Positions 9,901 through 17,321 of a stretch of DNA of 64,000 nucleotides are shown in pieces. The notes below the pieces were generated by a model. That model ran no database searches, had not been told where the DNA came from, and saw nothing but the letters and a program-made list of their open reading frames with translations. The translations under genes and the position numbers were made by a program. Position 1 is the stretch's first letter, and every line of letters begins with the position of its first letter. Source of the DNA: Candidatus Hydrogenedens sp. (GTDB lineage: Bacteria > Hydrogenedentota > Hydrogenedentia > Hydrogenedentales > Hydrogenedentaceae). The DNA lies in contig DAOSBX010000006.1 in assembly GCA_035361075.1 (NCBI GenBank), positions 44,493-108,492 on the forward strand, in the 5' to 3' direction.

Positions 9901-10493
9901 AGATTATTGCCCTTATTACCGAAACTATTCAGGAAAAGGGAATAAAAAGTAGGTTCCTACCTGATAATAAATGGTTTGATGGTAAGTTTTTCTCTTTCGA
10001 CAATTACAGAGTAATTGCGTGGTTACCTAACATAACTCCAATTGTCTTGTCCGAAGAATCTTCCATGAAGCAAGAGTTAATAAAAGATATGGAGATATTT
10101 GATGTTCTAAAGGAAGAAAAAACCAAAAAGATAAAAATAAATTCCAATATGAAAGAACCCCTTCTTTTAGTTAGCAATCCATATAAAATTGAAAATATAA
10201 ATGTTCTTTTCCCAAAAATAATTAAAACTGGAAATAGAATCCCCATAAAATTACAAGTAAATGCTAAGACAAAAGAAGCAAACTACTTAAAACACTGGAT
10301 ATTTATTGAACTTAAAACAAATATTCATAAAGGTAAAACAGTATATAGTTCTCTTATTCAAACAGACCAGAAAGGAATAGGGGAGACCTACATACCAATC
10401 CCATTAAATCAACCCAATGGATGGTATTATATTTCCGCATGGGAAATAACATCAGGGATAAAAGAAGAACAACTCATTAAAATAGAAAAATAA
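6993..10493 (+). CDS. giant exported protein, glycosidase-like with trimerisation-like domain
   Basis: The 1166-residue product has an N-terminal signal or anchor segment (about 8-27). The first ~300 residues include a Rossmann-like stretch (WDLLIISGIDL). The middle, ~300-560, is beta-rich and resembles Ig-like or macroglobulin-type modules. A CFCDKC cysteine cluster lies at about residue 630. A barrel-like region follows with VWFISTFE. Residues ~842-960 (EIGIYYSTE, KVLILPCFLNLTDSDI, FAKKGTLIADI) resemble the GATase-like trimerisation domain of GH42-type beta-galactosidases. The C-terminus is again beta-rich. No catalytic acid pair can be named with confidence, so the activity is unassigned. 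The cysteine cluster resembles the one in the divergent DUF4838 protein. Confidence 0.6.
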   Translation: MSNYRYKIKLIFAFVFVFHIFTLSALGIDLFKRDKKEPIKLDIPTTSIPVLWAKPLKKTIKILAIAPRYTFLDFMELEKRLDCSINLIATEDALHLGCDPLWGQWCLEDERNESLSNKIQRELEKKWDLLIISGIDLNILPKNIYEIIIQKVAEGKSFLFIPLTGISSTPHPIFNLIDMLDTNMDPVAKWTQLFSGQDEELTNIAKMMSIKCVNYEKGRITCLDNYIMNVNNHVLLPDKAVIDKPNHLENAWAGLISLLLWTCKIEQKTEILSISDAKPAGPIEEEIPPDLSMMLIRNTNQSLLGPGTYPFYIEINKAEKGKFDHVKIQIRRENDNYYFQQYDFKYIMKKKGHTFTQIEIPIGDGTFFIDAWLMNKTTVINFFTKKFKFTSWPEIVSIEADKKVVYPNDSVNLKVKMSTHFLENREGSIVVQAIENGMNPLITEGTLISEQVQYITGEEKEIVIPIRFADVKCNYIKLSVWGLPFKVSSLGNSYSSFFSNKYIYLPVQKKLLPKEWKNFIAIEKINEYNQSLYGKIFEYNLNCGVYLPWNQFKEPYSKYLTQPFIVQVAEESTIKAGSKNQREPCINDETYLEKSKSEITHISESVLIPTPKAFSLGLNNCLVQSEEAVCFCDKCIDKYLNLSENIANNTERISSITGKNHDEIREYILNQEYPSIILTNYQKFMSESFLNYENELKNRLKLLFPNVPIGFRIFPGKESIRGIDLYTTMYSMDWLAFNPDPFLFTFISSQREHRKNFWTTIDFSDPSQAPEKLTWDYWNSLLNQANGVWFISTFETIHNSSPIKLLNEKGEINYKLASLYNAVIKTKQGLGDFILQLSPDIEDEIGIYYSTENLFFTNYAPEFDYKKSATNFIRILNGAGFNPIVVTKDSLLSSKNVKVLILPCFLNLTDSDIIVLSEFAKKGTLIADIIPVSKDNNNDKCKEIINNDFVLLGESLAKDIKEEPKEKIEKIIALITETIQEKGIKSRFLPDNKWFDGKFFSFDNYRVIAWLPNITPIVLSEESSMKQELIKDMEIFDVLKEEKTKKIKINSNMKEPLLLVSNPYKIENINVLFPKIIKTGNRIPIKLQVNAKTKEANYLKHWIFIELKTNIHKGKTVYSSLIQTDQKGIGETYIPIPLNQPNGWYYISAWEITSGIKEEQLIKIEK

Positions 10494-10523
10494 CCCATGG
10501 AATTACAACACACGAACTATTAT

Positions 10524-10553
10524 TTGCAAAGGAATCATTTCATGGAATAGAAT
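10524..10553 (+). promoter_or_regulatory. candidate sigma70-type promoter for the riboswitch transcript
   Basis: TTGCAA (10524-10529) and TAGAAT (10548-10553) are separated by 18 bases. Transcription would start near 10560, about 48 bases before the aptamer. The elements match the consensus at four and five of six positions. Confidence 0.45.
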
Positions 10554-10597
10554 TACTCCCAACGTCAACATTTAGGAAGGAGGTGAAAAAGGTCAAA

Positions 10598-10744
10598 GTG
10601 AGTCTGGCTAATGTTAAGGGAAGTGCGGTGAAAATCCGTCGCAGACGCGCTGCTGTAACCGGGGACGAAAGTCACAAAAAGCCACTGCATTTGCGGGAAG
10701 GCGTGACAAGTAGACAGAGCCGGAAGCCAGAAGACCTACATTAG
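10598..10744 (+). CDS. possible 48-codon leader ORF through the riboswitch aptamer
   Basis: A GTG-started frame runs without stop from 10598 to a TAG at 10742-10744, exactly at the end of the aptamer. AAGGAGGTGA (10577-10586) lies upstream and is a perfect 10-base complement to the usual 16S rRNA 3' end, though its core is ~14 bases from the GTG. The peptide would be basic (VKIRRRRAAV) and resembles nothing I know. The frame follows conserved aptamer sequence, so it may be accidental, and the SD-like sequence may instead be part of the switch. Confidence 0.2.
   Translation: MSLANVKGSAVKIRRRRAAVTGDESHKKPLHLREGVTSRQSRKPEDLH
10608..10744 (+). promoter_or_regulatory. cobalamin riboswitch aptamer
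   Basis: P1 is closed by CTAATGT (10608-10614) and ACATTAG (10738-10744). Between them are the class hallmarks in order: GGGAAGTGCGGTGAAAATCC, GCAGACGCGCTGCTGTAACC, GCCACTG, GCGGGAAGGCG and the B12 box GCCGGAAGCCAGAAGACCT. This aptamer class binds adenosyl- or methylcobalamin and usually represses downstream uptake or synthesis genes when B12 is plentiful. It lies ahead of the beta-propeller gene and no other gene intervenes. Confidence 0.93.
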
Positions 10745-10881
10745 CAGGAATAATTTACTGTAACAACTCGCGGAAAGGTTGTTGCGGGAATGGCATTCTC
10801 CTTCTGTGAAAGCCAACCTGCCTACTTTTCCCACCTTAAATGAAACATAACAAAAACAATTTAACAGAAGGAGTAAAGTTT
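10745..10881 (+). promoter_or_regulatory. riboswitch expression platform with anti-Shine-Dalgarno
   Basis: CTCCTTCTGT (10798-10807) is the perfect reverse complement of ACAGAAGGAG (10864-10873), which contains the ribosome site of the next gene. Two mutually exclusive helices share one strand: AACAAC/GTTGTT (10762-10767 with 10778-10783) and AGGTTG/CAACCT (10776-10781 with 10814-10819). GCAGG (10744-10748) can also close on CCTGC (10817-10821). No T-tract is seen. This points to control of translation by sequestering the ribosome site rather than to termination. Confidence 0.65.
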
Positions 10882-12207
10882 ATGTGTATTAAGTGTTATG
10901 TATTGGTATTTGTTTCTTTTTATATGTTTGTATTTACGCTGGACGGGGTTTCAGAAAGAATCATACCCCTTGAAAATTTACCTCAACCCGCTTCTGGCTC
11001 TTATTTTGTAACATCAGCCCCACTAACTGATGGAACATTCCTAATTTGGAATGGCAATGAAATCTTTAAGCAAACGACACCTGCAAATGACAATTTCAGT
11101 TTAATCACCTCAGGTTATATTGGAGACCCAGGTTTTATAGCCATCTCACCAGATGGGAAAAAGGCAATTTTAGGACAAGGGTATTTAGGTAATCTCTACT
11201 TACTTGATTTAGACAATCCACAGGATTTCACACCAAGTTCAATTGTCGGCAATATTAGCCACTATTATGGTATTTTCCTTACAGAGGATTTGCTCCTACT
11301 TGATATAACAAAACCAGACTTTTCAGGAAGTGAAATACATGTTTTATCCGTGTTTACTAAAAATGTTGTTGACACAAAATTGATAGTCTCCAAACCACAA
11401 CATCCTAATAAAGAAATGGTTATTGATAAGCCACCGTATGCATATTCTGCAACTCTTGCCATCGATAACGACTGGGTCTATATTATGGATGCTAATACCC
11501 GCGAATTAAGAAAATTCAACATACAGAACATTGTCAACGCTTATGAAGGTAATTACACACTTGACTGGGAAACAGACGGAACATTAATTGGAAATACAGG
11601 AATGTATTTCACAGGTGGTGTATCGGGTGTAACAAATGATGGATATTTAATAATAGGTGGTTCAGCAGGTTTCATGCTACCTGGAGGGATTCAGGAGGTA
11701 AATCCTACAACAGGGGAGATAATTAAGATTTGGGATCCTGCAAATAATCAGGGCTATTACTCTGCATTCTACAATTCATTCTCAGATACAATCCTAACAA
11801 TTGTCAACAACAATGGATATTTAGTACTCAGAAACGAACAGGAGGAATGTCCTGACTGTATTCCCAAGAGAAAATCGTTCTACCGTACAGGGGAAGATAT
11901 ATGCCTTGACATTTTTGGTGAAAATCTACCACCAAATACGACATTTACATGGACTAAAGAAGGGGAGAGTCTGGACACAAATCCACGAGTATACGGTATT
12001 CACTGTCGGCATCTATTAATATACAATGCCCAAGTCGAAGATAGTGGAACTTACATCTGTTCCTACAACAGTGAGAAGAAAATCTTCAAAATCAAGGTTA
12101 ACGTAACCGACCAACAATTATCTATTAAGAACAATTACTTATTGTTTCCCATTTTTATCTTCCTTGTTCTTACAGCAGTATCAAAAATAATCAGGGTGAT
12201 AAACTAA
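10882..12207 (+). CDS. B12-riboswitch-controlled surface beta-propeller/Ig protein, candidate cobalamin capture protein
   Basis: I place the start at the ATG at 10882. AGAAGGAG lies 8 bases upstream, whereas the in-frame ATG at 10840 has no ribosome site. The 441 residues comprise a signal or anchor segment (~5-22) and repeated beta-propeller blades, e.g. FIAISPDGKKAILGQGYLGN, WVYIMDANTRELRKF and IQEVNPTTGEIIKIWD. An Ig-like domain at ~325-415 carries the DSGTYIC signature (~387-393). A C-terminal membrane helix follows at ~417-437 with a basic tail. The layout suits a propeller held out from the membrane by an Ig stalk. Bacteroides BtuG is a propeller that captures B12 at the cell surface, and together with the riboswitch this suggests a similar role. 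That function is inference, and no transporter gene is adjacent. Confidence 0.7.
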   Translation: MCIKCYVLVFVSFYMFVFTLDGVSERIIPLENLPQPASGSYFVTSAPLTDGTFLIWNGNEIFKQTTPANDNFSLITSGYIGDPGFIAISPDGKKAILGQGYLGNLYLLDLDNPQDFTPSSIVGNISHYYGIFLTEDLLLLDITKPDFSGSEIHVLSVFTKNVVDTKLIVSKPQHPNKEMVIDKPPYAYSATLAIDNDWVYIMDANTRELRKFNIQNIVNAYEGNYTLDWETDGTLIGNTGMYFTGGVSGVTNDGYLIIGGSAGFMLPGGIQEVNPTTGEIIKIWDPANNQGYYSAFYNSFSDTILTIVNNNGYLVLRNEQEECPDCIPKRKSFYRTGEDICLDIFGENLPPNTTFTWTKEGESLDTNPRVYGIHCRHLLIYNAQVEDSGTYICSYNSEKKIFKIKVNVTDQQLSIKNNYLLFPIFIFLVLTAVSKIIRVIN

Positions 12208-12228
12208 CATACATACAATCAAAAATTA

Positions 12229-12269
12229 AAGGAAGGAGAAAGTTTTCTTTCTTCTTCCTTATTTTTTTT
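12229..12269 (+). terminator. rho-independent terminator
   Basis: AAGGAAGGAGAAAG (12229-12242), a TTTT loop and CTTTCTTCTTCCTT (12247-12260) form a 14-pair stem with one G-U pair. A run of eight T follows. It ends the riboswitch/beta-propeller transcript. Confidence 0.85.
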
Positions 12270-12299
12270 ATTCATAATGTAAAACATTATGAATTTTTG
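12270..12299. terminator. second hairpin in tandem, terminator-like
   Basis: ATTCATAATGT (12270-12280) and ACATTATGAAT (12284-12294) pair perfectly over 11 bases with an AAA loop, followed by TTTTT. It may back up the terminator just before it. The low GC makes it weak on its own. Confidence 0.4.
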
Positions 12300-12353
12300 A
12301 TAAAATTATATATATTTTTTTAATCCAATCCCCTTAATCATGGAGACAATGCA

Positions 12354-15002
12354 GTGAAAAGTTATGAAATACGAAAAAGTTTTTTAGATTTTTTCAGAGA
12401 TAGAGGACATGTTATTGAAAAAAGTGACTCACTCATTCCTAAAAATGACCCAACGTTGCTCTTTACAAGTGCTGGAATGGTTCAATTCAAGCCTTATTAC
12501 ACTGGGGAAGTACCTGTTCCATATCGTAGAGCCTCCACCGTTCAAAAATGCTTAAGAGCGGGTGGAAAAGCAAATGATTTAGAAGAAGTGGGGAAAACTT
12601 CTCGTCACTTAACCTTTTTTGAAATGCTTGGCAACTTTTCTTTTGGTGATTATTTTAAGCGTGAAGCAATCCATTGGGCATGGGAATATTCAACACAAAT
12701 CATGAAGATAAAACCCGAACAAATCTGGGTATCTGTATATGTAGAGGATGACGAGGCATTTAATATCTGGAATAAAGAGATTGGCGTTCCAGAAAAAAGA
12801 ATCGTAAGAATGGGAGCAAAAGATAATTTTTGGGGACCTGCTGGTGATTCAGGGGCATGTGGTCCTTGTTCTGAACTTCTTTTTGATAAGGGCGAAGAAG
12901 TTGACCCTAATGCGACCCCAGAAAATGACCCACATGAGCGGTTCCTTGAGTTTTGGAATTTGGTTTTTCCTCAATATGACCAGCAACCCGATGGAACAAG
13001 GTTACCATTAAAGAATAGAGGAATTGATACAGGTATGGGACTGGAGCGAATGTGTCTACTGCTTCAAAATAAACCTACAGTTTTCGATACCGACGTACTT
13101 TTCCCAATTATCGAGGCAACACAACAAATTGCAGATTCTACATATAAAGGCAACCCCGTTCCTTTTCGGGTTATTGCAGACCACATTAGAGCATTGTCCT
13201 TTATGACTGCTGACGGAATTCTACCTGCAAATGAGGGGAGAGGTTACGTATGGAGAAGAATATTGAGACGAGCTGCACGCTTCGGCAGAGAGATTGGACT
13301 GACAAAACCGTTCTTATTCCAGATTTCAAAAGTTGTAGTAGAAAATATGGGAAAATACTATCCTGAGCTAATTGAAACCCAAACGCAAATTGAGAAAATC
13401 ATTCACCTCGAAGAAGAACGATTTGGAAGTACTCTTGCAAGGGGAATGGATTTATTAAGAGAGCTGTTCGAAGACATGAATAGCAAAGGAGAAAAGCAAA
13501 TAGCTGGAGACATTCTTTTTAAACTTCACGATACATACGGTTTTCCACTTGATATTGTTAAAGATATGGCAGAAGAACAAGGTTTTGAATTAGATGAAAA
13601 AGGTTATATAGACGCTAAAGAGAAACAACGCGAATTAACCCGCAAAACATGGGTAGGAAGTGGTCAACAAGAAATTTCTCCTATTTATCATCAAATTTTA
13701 ACCCAATACGGCGAAACAGAATTTATAGGTTATCAACAACATACAAACGTTAGTACTATTGTAGCCATAATTAAGGAAAACAAAATTGTAGATGAAATAC
13801 AAGAAGGGGAGGAAGCATACATTATTCTCAACAAAACCCCATTCTATGCAGAAAGTGGAGGACAGGTAGGTGATACGGGCTCTTTGACAGGGTTGGACGG
13901 GAAAACATTGATTGACATAACCGATACAAAAAAAGTGTTAGATAAATTATTTGTACACTATGGAAAAGTTATAAATGGTAATTTAAAAGTTGGACAGGAA
14001 GTGAATGCAATTATAAACATAAAAAGACGGCTTACCATACAAAACCATCACACCGCCACACATCTCCTTCAGGCAAGTTTGAGGGATATTTTAGGAGAAC
14101 ATGTCCATCAATGTGGTTCTTTAGTATCTGAAGAACGGTTACGTTTTGATTTTACCCATTTTGAAGCAGTAGGTTATGAACGACTTTTAGATATTGAAAA
14201 ATGGGTCAATGAAAAAATACAGGCAGATTATGACGTTGAAATTTTATACCTTCCTATAGAAGAAGCTAAAAAATTGGGGGCTATGGCACTATTCGGAGAG
14301 AAATATGGAGACATTGTACGTGTTGTCAAAATTAACGAAATTAGTACCGAATTTTGTGGAGGATGCCATGTCCCAAAGACAGGTGTTATTGGAGGATTTA
14401 AAATCATATCAGAATCATCCGTCTCCGCAGGGGTTAGGAGAATAGAGGCTATATGTGGTGAGCCTTTTATACAATGGATACAAAAAACAGAACGAACAAT
14501 AAAAGAGTTGGCAGAATCATTAAATACCACTCCTGAGCTACTATATGATAGAGTTTTTCAAATCATTGATGAAAATAAAAAAATAACAAAAGAATTAGAG
14601 AAATGGAAGCGTCAAGCTCTGTTAGGTGAGGGGAGAGATATATTGAAAAATCTTCGCACTATCGATGGCATAAATTACATCACCTTACAGATGGAGAATG
14701 AAGATATAGACCAGGCACGTTCCCTTGTAGACCACTTAAAAGATAAAATCAAATCAGGCATTGTAGTTATAGGAATAAAATATGAAGATAAAGCCACGTT
14801 TTGTGTCGGTGTAACAAAAGATTTAACGAATAGATTTAGTTCGTCAGAAATAGTAAATCAATTAGCCCAAATTGTAGGAGGTAAAGGTGGCGGTAGAAAA
14901 GATTTCGCCCAGGCAGGCGGTAAAAATATAGAAAAATTCAATGAGGCAATAGAAAATGTCCCTAAAATTATTAGCATCTATGCAAAACAAAATAAGTCTT
15001 AG
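12354..15002 (+). CDS. alaS: alanyl-tRNA synthetase
   Basis: This cytoplasmic enzyme charges tRNA-Ala. The 882 residues cover the class II catalytic core (SYEIRKSFLDFFRDRGH, TVQKCLRAGGKANDLE, FFEMLGNFSFGDYF, DTGMGLERM). The editing domain follows, with zinc-type ligands H566-x3-H570 and C668-x3-H672. The C-terminal DHHA1 domain ends in the glycine-rich VGGKGGGRKDFAQAGG. Length and domain order are standard. The start is GTG, supported by GGAGA about 8 bases upstream and by alignment of the usual MKS-EIR opening. The terminator pair upstream isolates it from the riboswitch gene. Confidence 0.98.
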   Translation: MKSYEIRKSFLDFFRDRGHVIEKSDSLIPKNDPTLLFTSAGMVQFKPYYTGEVPVPYRRASTVQKCLRAGGKANDLEEVGKTSRHLTFFEMLGNFSFGDYFKREAIHWAWEYSTQIMKIKPEQIWVSVYVEDDEAFNIWNKEIGVPEKRIVRMGAKDNFWGPAGDSGACGPCSELLFDKGEEVDPNATPENDPHERFLEFWNLVFPQYDQQPDGTRLPLKNRGIDTGMGLERMCLLLQNKPTVFDTDVLFPIIEATQQIADSTYKGNPVPFRVIADHIRALSFMTADGILPANEGRGYVWRRILRRAARFGREIGLTKPFLFQISKVVVENMGKYYPELIETQTQIEKIIHLEEERFGSTLARGMDLLRELFEDMNSKGEKQIAGDILFKLHDTYGFPLDIVKDMAEEQGFELDEKGYIDAKEKQRELTRKTWVGSGQQEISPIYHQILTQYGETEFIGYQQHTNVSTIVAIIKENKIVDEIQEGEEAYIILNKTPFYAESGGQVGDTGSLTGLDGKTLIDITDTKKVLDKLFVHYGKVINGNLKVGQEVNAIINIKRRLTIQNHHTATHLLQASLRDILGEHVHQCGSLVSEERLRFDFTHFEAVGYERLLDIEKWVNEKIQADYDVEILYLPIEEAKKLGAMALFGEKYGDIVRVVKINEISTEFCGGCHVPKTGVIGGFKIISESSVSAGVRRIEAICGEPFIQWIQKTERTIKELAESLNTTPELLYDRVFQIIDENKKITKELEKWKRQALLGEGRDILKNLRTIDGINYITLQMENEDIDQARSLVDHLKDKIKSGIVVIGIKYEDKATFCVGVTKDLTNRFSSSEIVNQLAQIVGGKGGGRKDFAQAGGKNIEKFNEAIENVPKIISIYAKQNKS

Positions 15003-15891
15003 TTTTGTTGCTATTATCTTATGTAACCTTGTACTGTTTCATATTTCCTTCAGCGAAACTTATGTATGTGCACATAGGGGAGACGTTAAAAATGCCCCAG
15101 AAAATACAATCCCAGCCTTTAAATCAGCAATAAAAAAAGGGGCACACATGATTGAGTTTGATGTAAGAATGACAAAAGATGGGCATTTAGTTCTAATGCA
15201 CGATGCAACAGTAGACAGAACTACGAATGGGAGTGGTAAAGTCTCTGAACTTACAAGTGAAGAAATCTATAAGTTAGATGCAGGAATTAAATTCAATCCC
15301 TCTTTCGCAGGCACGAAAATACCTTCTATGGCAGAAGCAGTAAACGAAATACCTTATGGAACTCTTTGTAATGTTCACGTATATGGCGATGATTTTGTGA
15401 CAGAAGTAGTTGCAATAACATTAAAACAAATGGGGCATTTAGGGCATTGCTTTATAGCATGTAATAATGAAGAACAAGTGCATTCCGCACGTAATAAAGT
15501 AGAAGACATAAAAACATGTTTAATACCAAAACCGAACGAGAAACGCAGTGATTTCATTGAAAGAGCAATTAAACTAAAAGTAAATTATGTGCAAATCAAT
15601 ATAGTTCAGGGGTTTGATGGATTAAAAGAAGATGTGGAAAAAGCACATAATAACAACATCAAGGTTAACTTTTTTAGTGCCCAAGATGAGCCAAACATCC
15701 GAAAACTTGCAGAAGCAGGTGTTGACTATATTCTTACAGATAATATCGATTTATGTTTTGAAGTATTAAAGAGTTATGGTACAAAACCGTTAATAATCGA
15801 TAATGAAAAATCTAATAATAGTGCCCCTACTTTAGTGCCAACTCTCTCTTTTTTGAAATATTATCCTTTATATAAAATCAATGAAAAGTAA
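14956..15891 (+). CDS. exported glycerophosphodiester phosphodiesterase-like protein, variant metal site
   Basis: A signal peptide (~1-33) precedes a GDPD TIM-barrel. The first catalytic stretch CAHRGDVKNAPENTIPAF and the second EFDVRMTKDGHLVLMHDATV, DRTTNGSG are intact. In the third, where the family has lniElK and the Glu binds metal, this protein reads CNVHVYG, with His in place of Glu. Active family members release glycerol 3-phosphate from deacylated phospholipids. Export and the His substitution suggest an altered metal site or substrate. The ATG at 14956 overlaps alaS by 47 bases and follows a GAGG. An inner ATG at 14980 is the alternative. Confidence 0.75.
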   Translation: MSLKLLASMQNKISLSFVAIILCNLVLFHISFSETYVCAHRGDVKNAPENTIPAFKSAIKKGAHMIEFDVRMTKDGHLVLMHDATVDRTTNGSGKVSELTSEEIYKLDAGIKFNPSFAGTKIPSMAEAVNEIPYGTLCNVHVYGDDFVTEVVAITLKQMGHLGHCFIACNNEEQVHSARNKVEDIKTCLIPKPNEKRSDFIERAIKLKVNYVQINIVQGFDGLKEDVEKAHNNNIKVNFFSAQDEPNIRKLAEAGVDYILTDNIDLCFEVLKSYGTKPLIIDNEKSNNSAPTLVPTLSFLKYYPLYKINEK

Positions 15892-15906
15892 GAAGAGGTA
15901 TTTAGT

Positions 15907-17016
15907 ATGCCATATCCACAATTTGATAGGTTTAAGATTCATTTCAAGCCACTTAAAGAAAGAAAGGATAAAGTTTTTATTGAAAAAGACGCTGTTTATC
16001 CCGATAGCGACCCCAAAACACCATTAAATGAATTGTCATCAAAAATAATTAATCAAACCATTGACCGATTAATTAAAGCGAAGGAAGAAAACAAATCAAG
16101 AATGCTTGTTTTCGGAGCCCATACCATAAAAAATGGACTATCACCAGTAATTATGTGGCTATTAGAACATAACTGGGTTACTCACATCGCAACAAACGGT
16201 GCAGGTATCATCCATGATTGGGAATTTAGCTATCAAGGGCATAGTAGTGAAGACGTTAGAACAAATGTTAGTAGGGGAGAGTTCGGTATCTGGCAGGAAA
16301 CTGGTTTTTTATTGAACCTATCTATTGTTGTTGGTGCATGCGAAGGTAAAGGTTATGGTGAGTCTGTAGGGGCATTTGTTGAAAACGAAGGATTATATAT
16401 TCCATCAAAAGAAGAATTAAAAGCAATAATTTTAAATAATATTGATAGAAATCCTGATATTTGTGCTTCCGCATCAGACCTCTTATCAAAAATAAACGAG
16501 TTCTCAATCCAATCAGGTTTCATGAAAATACCTCATCAATATAAAAAATACGGCTTACAGGCATGTGCTTATCGGTTAAATATACCTTTTACTGCCCATC
16601 CTATGATTGGTCATGATATTATATATACTCACCCTATGAATACCTGCTCTGCTATTGGTAGAGCATCTCAAAGAGATTTTCTTACTTTTGCTCATTCCGT
16701 ATCTAATTTAGAAAATGGGGTCTATTTAAGTATTGGTTCAGCGGTTATGTCACCAATGGTATTTGAAAAATCCCTTTCTATGTCTCAAAATGTTTCTATT
16801 CAAAAAGGTAAACCAATAACAAATCATTTCATTGTTGTTGTAGATTTACAAGAATCAAAATGGGATTGGTCTCAAGGTGAACCACCTATGGACAGACCCG
16901 AATACTATCTCAGATTCAATAAATCCTTCTCAAGAATGGGGGGGACCTTCCGCTATTTAACCATGGATAATCGCGATTTCCTACTTCATTTAGTTCATAA
17001 ACTGAAAGAAAAATAG
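15907..17016 (+). CDS. deoxyhypusine-synthase-like protein of unknown function
   Basis: Segments typical of the deoxyhypusine synthase fold are seen: MLVFGAHTIKNGLSPVI, THIATNGAGIIHDWEFS, THPMNTCSAIG and SIGSAVMSPMVFEKSLSM. The last two correspond to the NAD-binding region. Bacteria have no eIF5A, so the true reaction is not hypusine formation; related bacterial proteins make polyamines such as homospermidine or are uncharacterised. No polyamine gene lies nearby. The gene starts 15 bases after the GDPD gene with an AAGAGG ribosome site, so the two are probably co-transcribed. The 369-residue length fits the family. Confidence 0.6.
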   Translation: MPYPQFDRFKIHFKPLKERKDKVFIEKDAVYPDSDPKTPLNELSSKIINQTIDRLIKAKEENKSRMLVFGAHTIKNGLSPVIMWLLEHNWVTHIATNGAGIIHDWEFSYQGHSSEDVRTNVSRGEFGIWQETGFLLNLSIVVGACEGKGYGESVGAFVENEGLYIPSKEELKAIILNNIDRNPDICASASDLLSKINEFSIQSGFMKIPHQYKKYGLQACAYRLNIPFTAHPMIGHDIIYTHPMNTCSAIGRASQRDFLTFAHSVSNLENGVYLSIGSAVMSPMVFEKSLSMSQNVSIQKGKPITNHFIVVVDLQESKWDWSQGEPPMDRPEYYLRFNKSFSRMGGTFRYLTMDNRDFLLHLVHKLKEK

Positions 17017-17321
17017 AAAATTCTTATTTCTGAAAACAGACAATGTCGATTAAGTACAAAACGTATTTAAATTGAGCATGATTTTTTATAATCCAAAAAT
17101 ATAAAAAATAAACCATAACAAACATTATAATATTTGTAAGTAATTGTTATCAAGTAGTTTATAATAATAATATAATATTATTATTTATATATTATATTGA
17201 CATAAATAGGAATTTATAAAGAATGTCATGTTTTATTTAATTTGTTATAAATGAAACATAATATATATTATCAGACATTATTTATACCATAAAAATTAAC
17301 ATTTTATCATTCTTTTTCTCT
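17017..17321. other. AT-rich intergenic region between convergent genes
   Basis: These 305 bases are almost pure A/T. They contain an AT-only palindrome at 17163-17185 and a lone TTGACA at 17197-17202 without a well-spaced -10. No coding frame, tRNA or convincing terminator is visible. It is likely the shared 3' flank of the two transcripts that meet here. Confidence 0.5.

Noticed and set aside
10840..10881. Earlier ATG for the beta-propeller gene
   Set aside because: No ribosome site precedes it and it lies within the riboswitch platform. The ATG at 10882 has AGAAGGAG at proper spacing and opens directly into the signal segment.
14228..14530. 100-codon minus-strand frame inside alaS
   Set aside because: It is the antisense shadow of the alaS editing domain and has no family features.
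17163..17202. AT palindrome and TTGACA as a promoter or origin-like site
   Set aside because: The palindrome is pure A/T and uninformative. TTGACA has its nearest -10-like sequence only 12 bases away, and the genes on both sides point inward.
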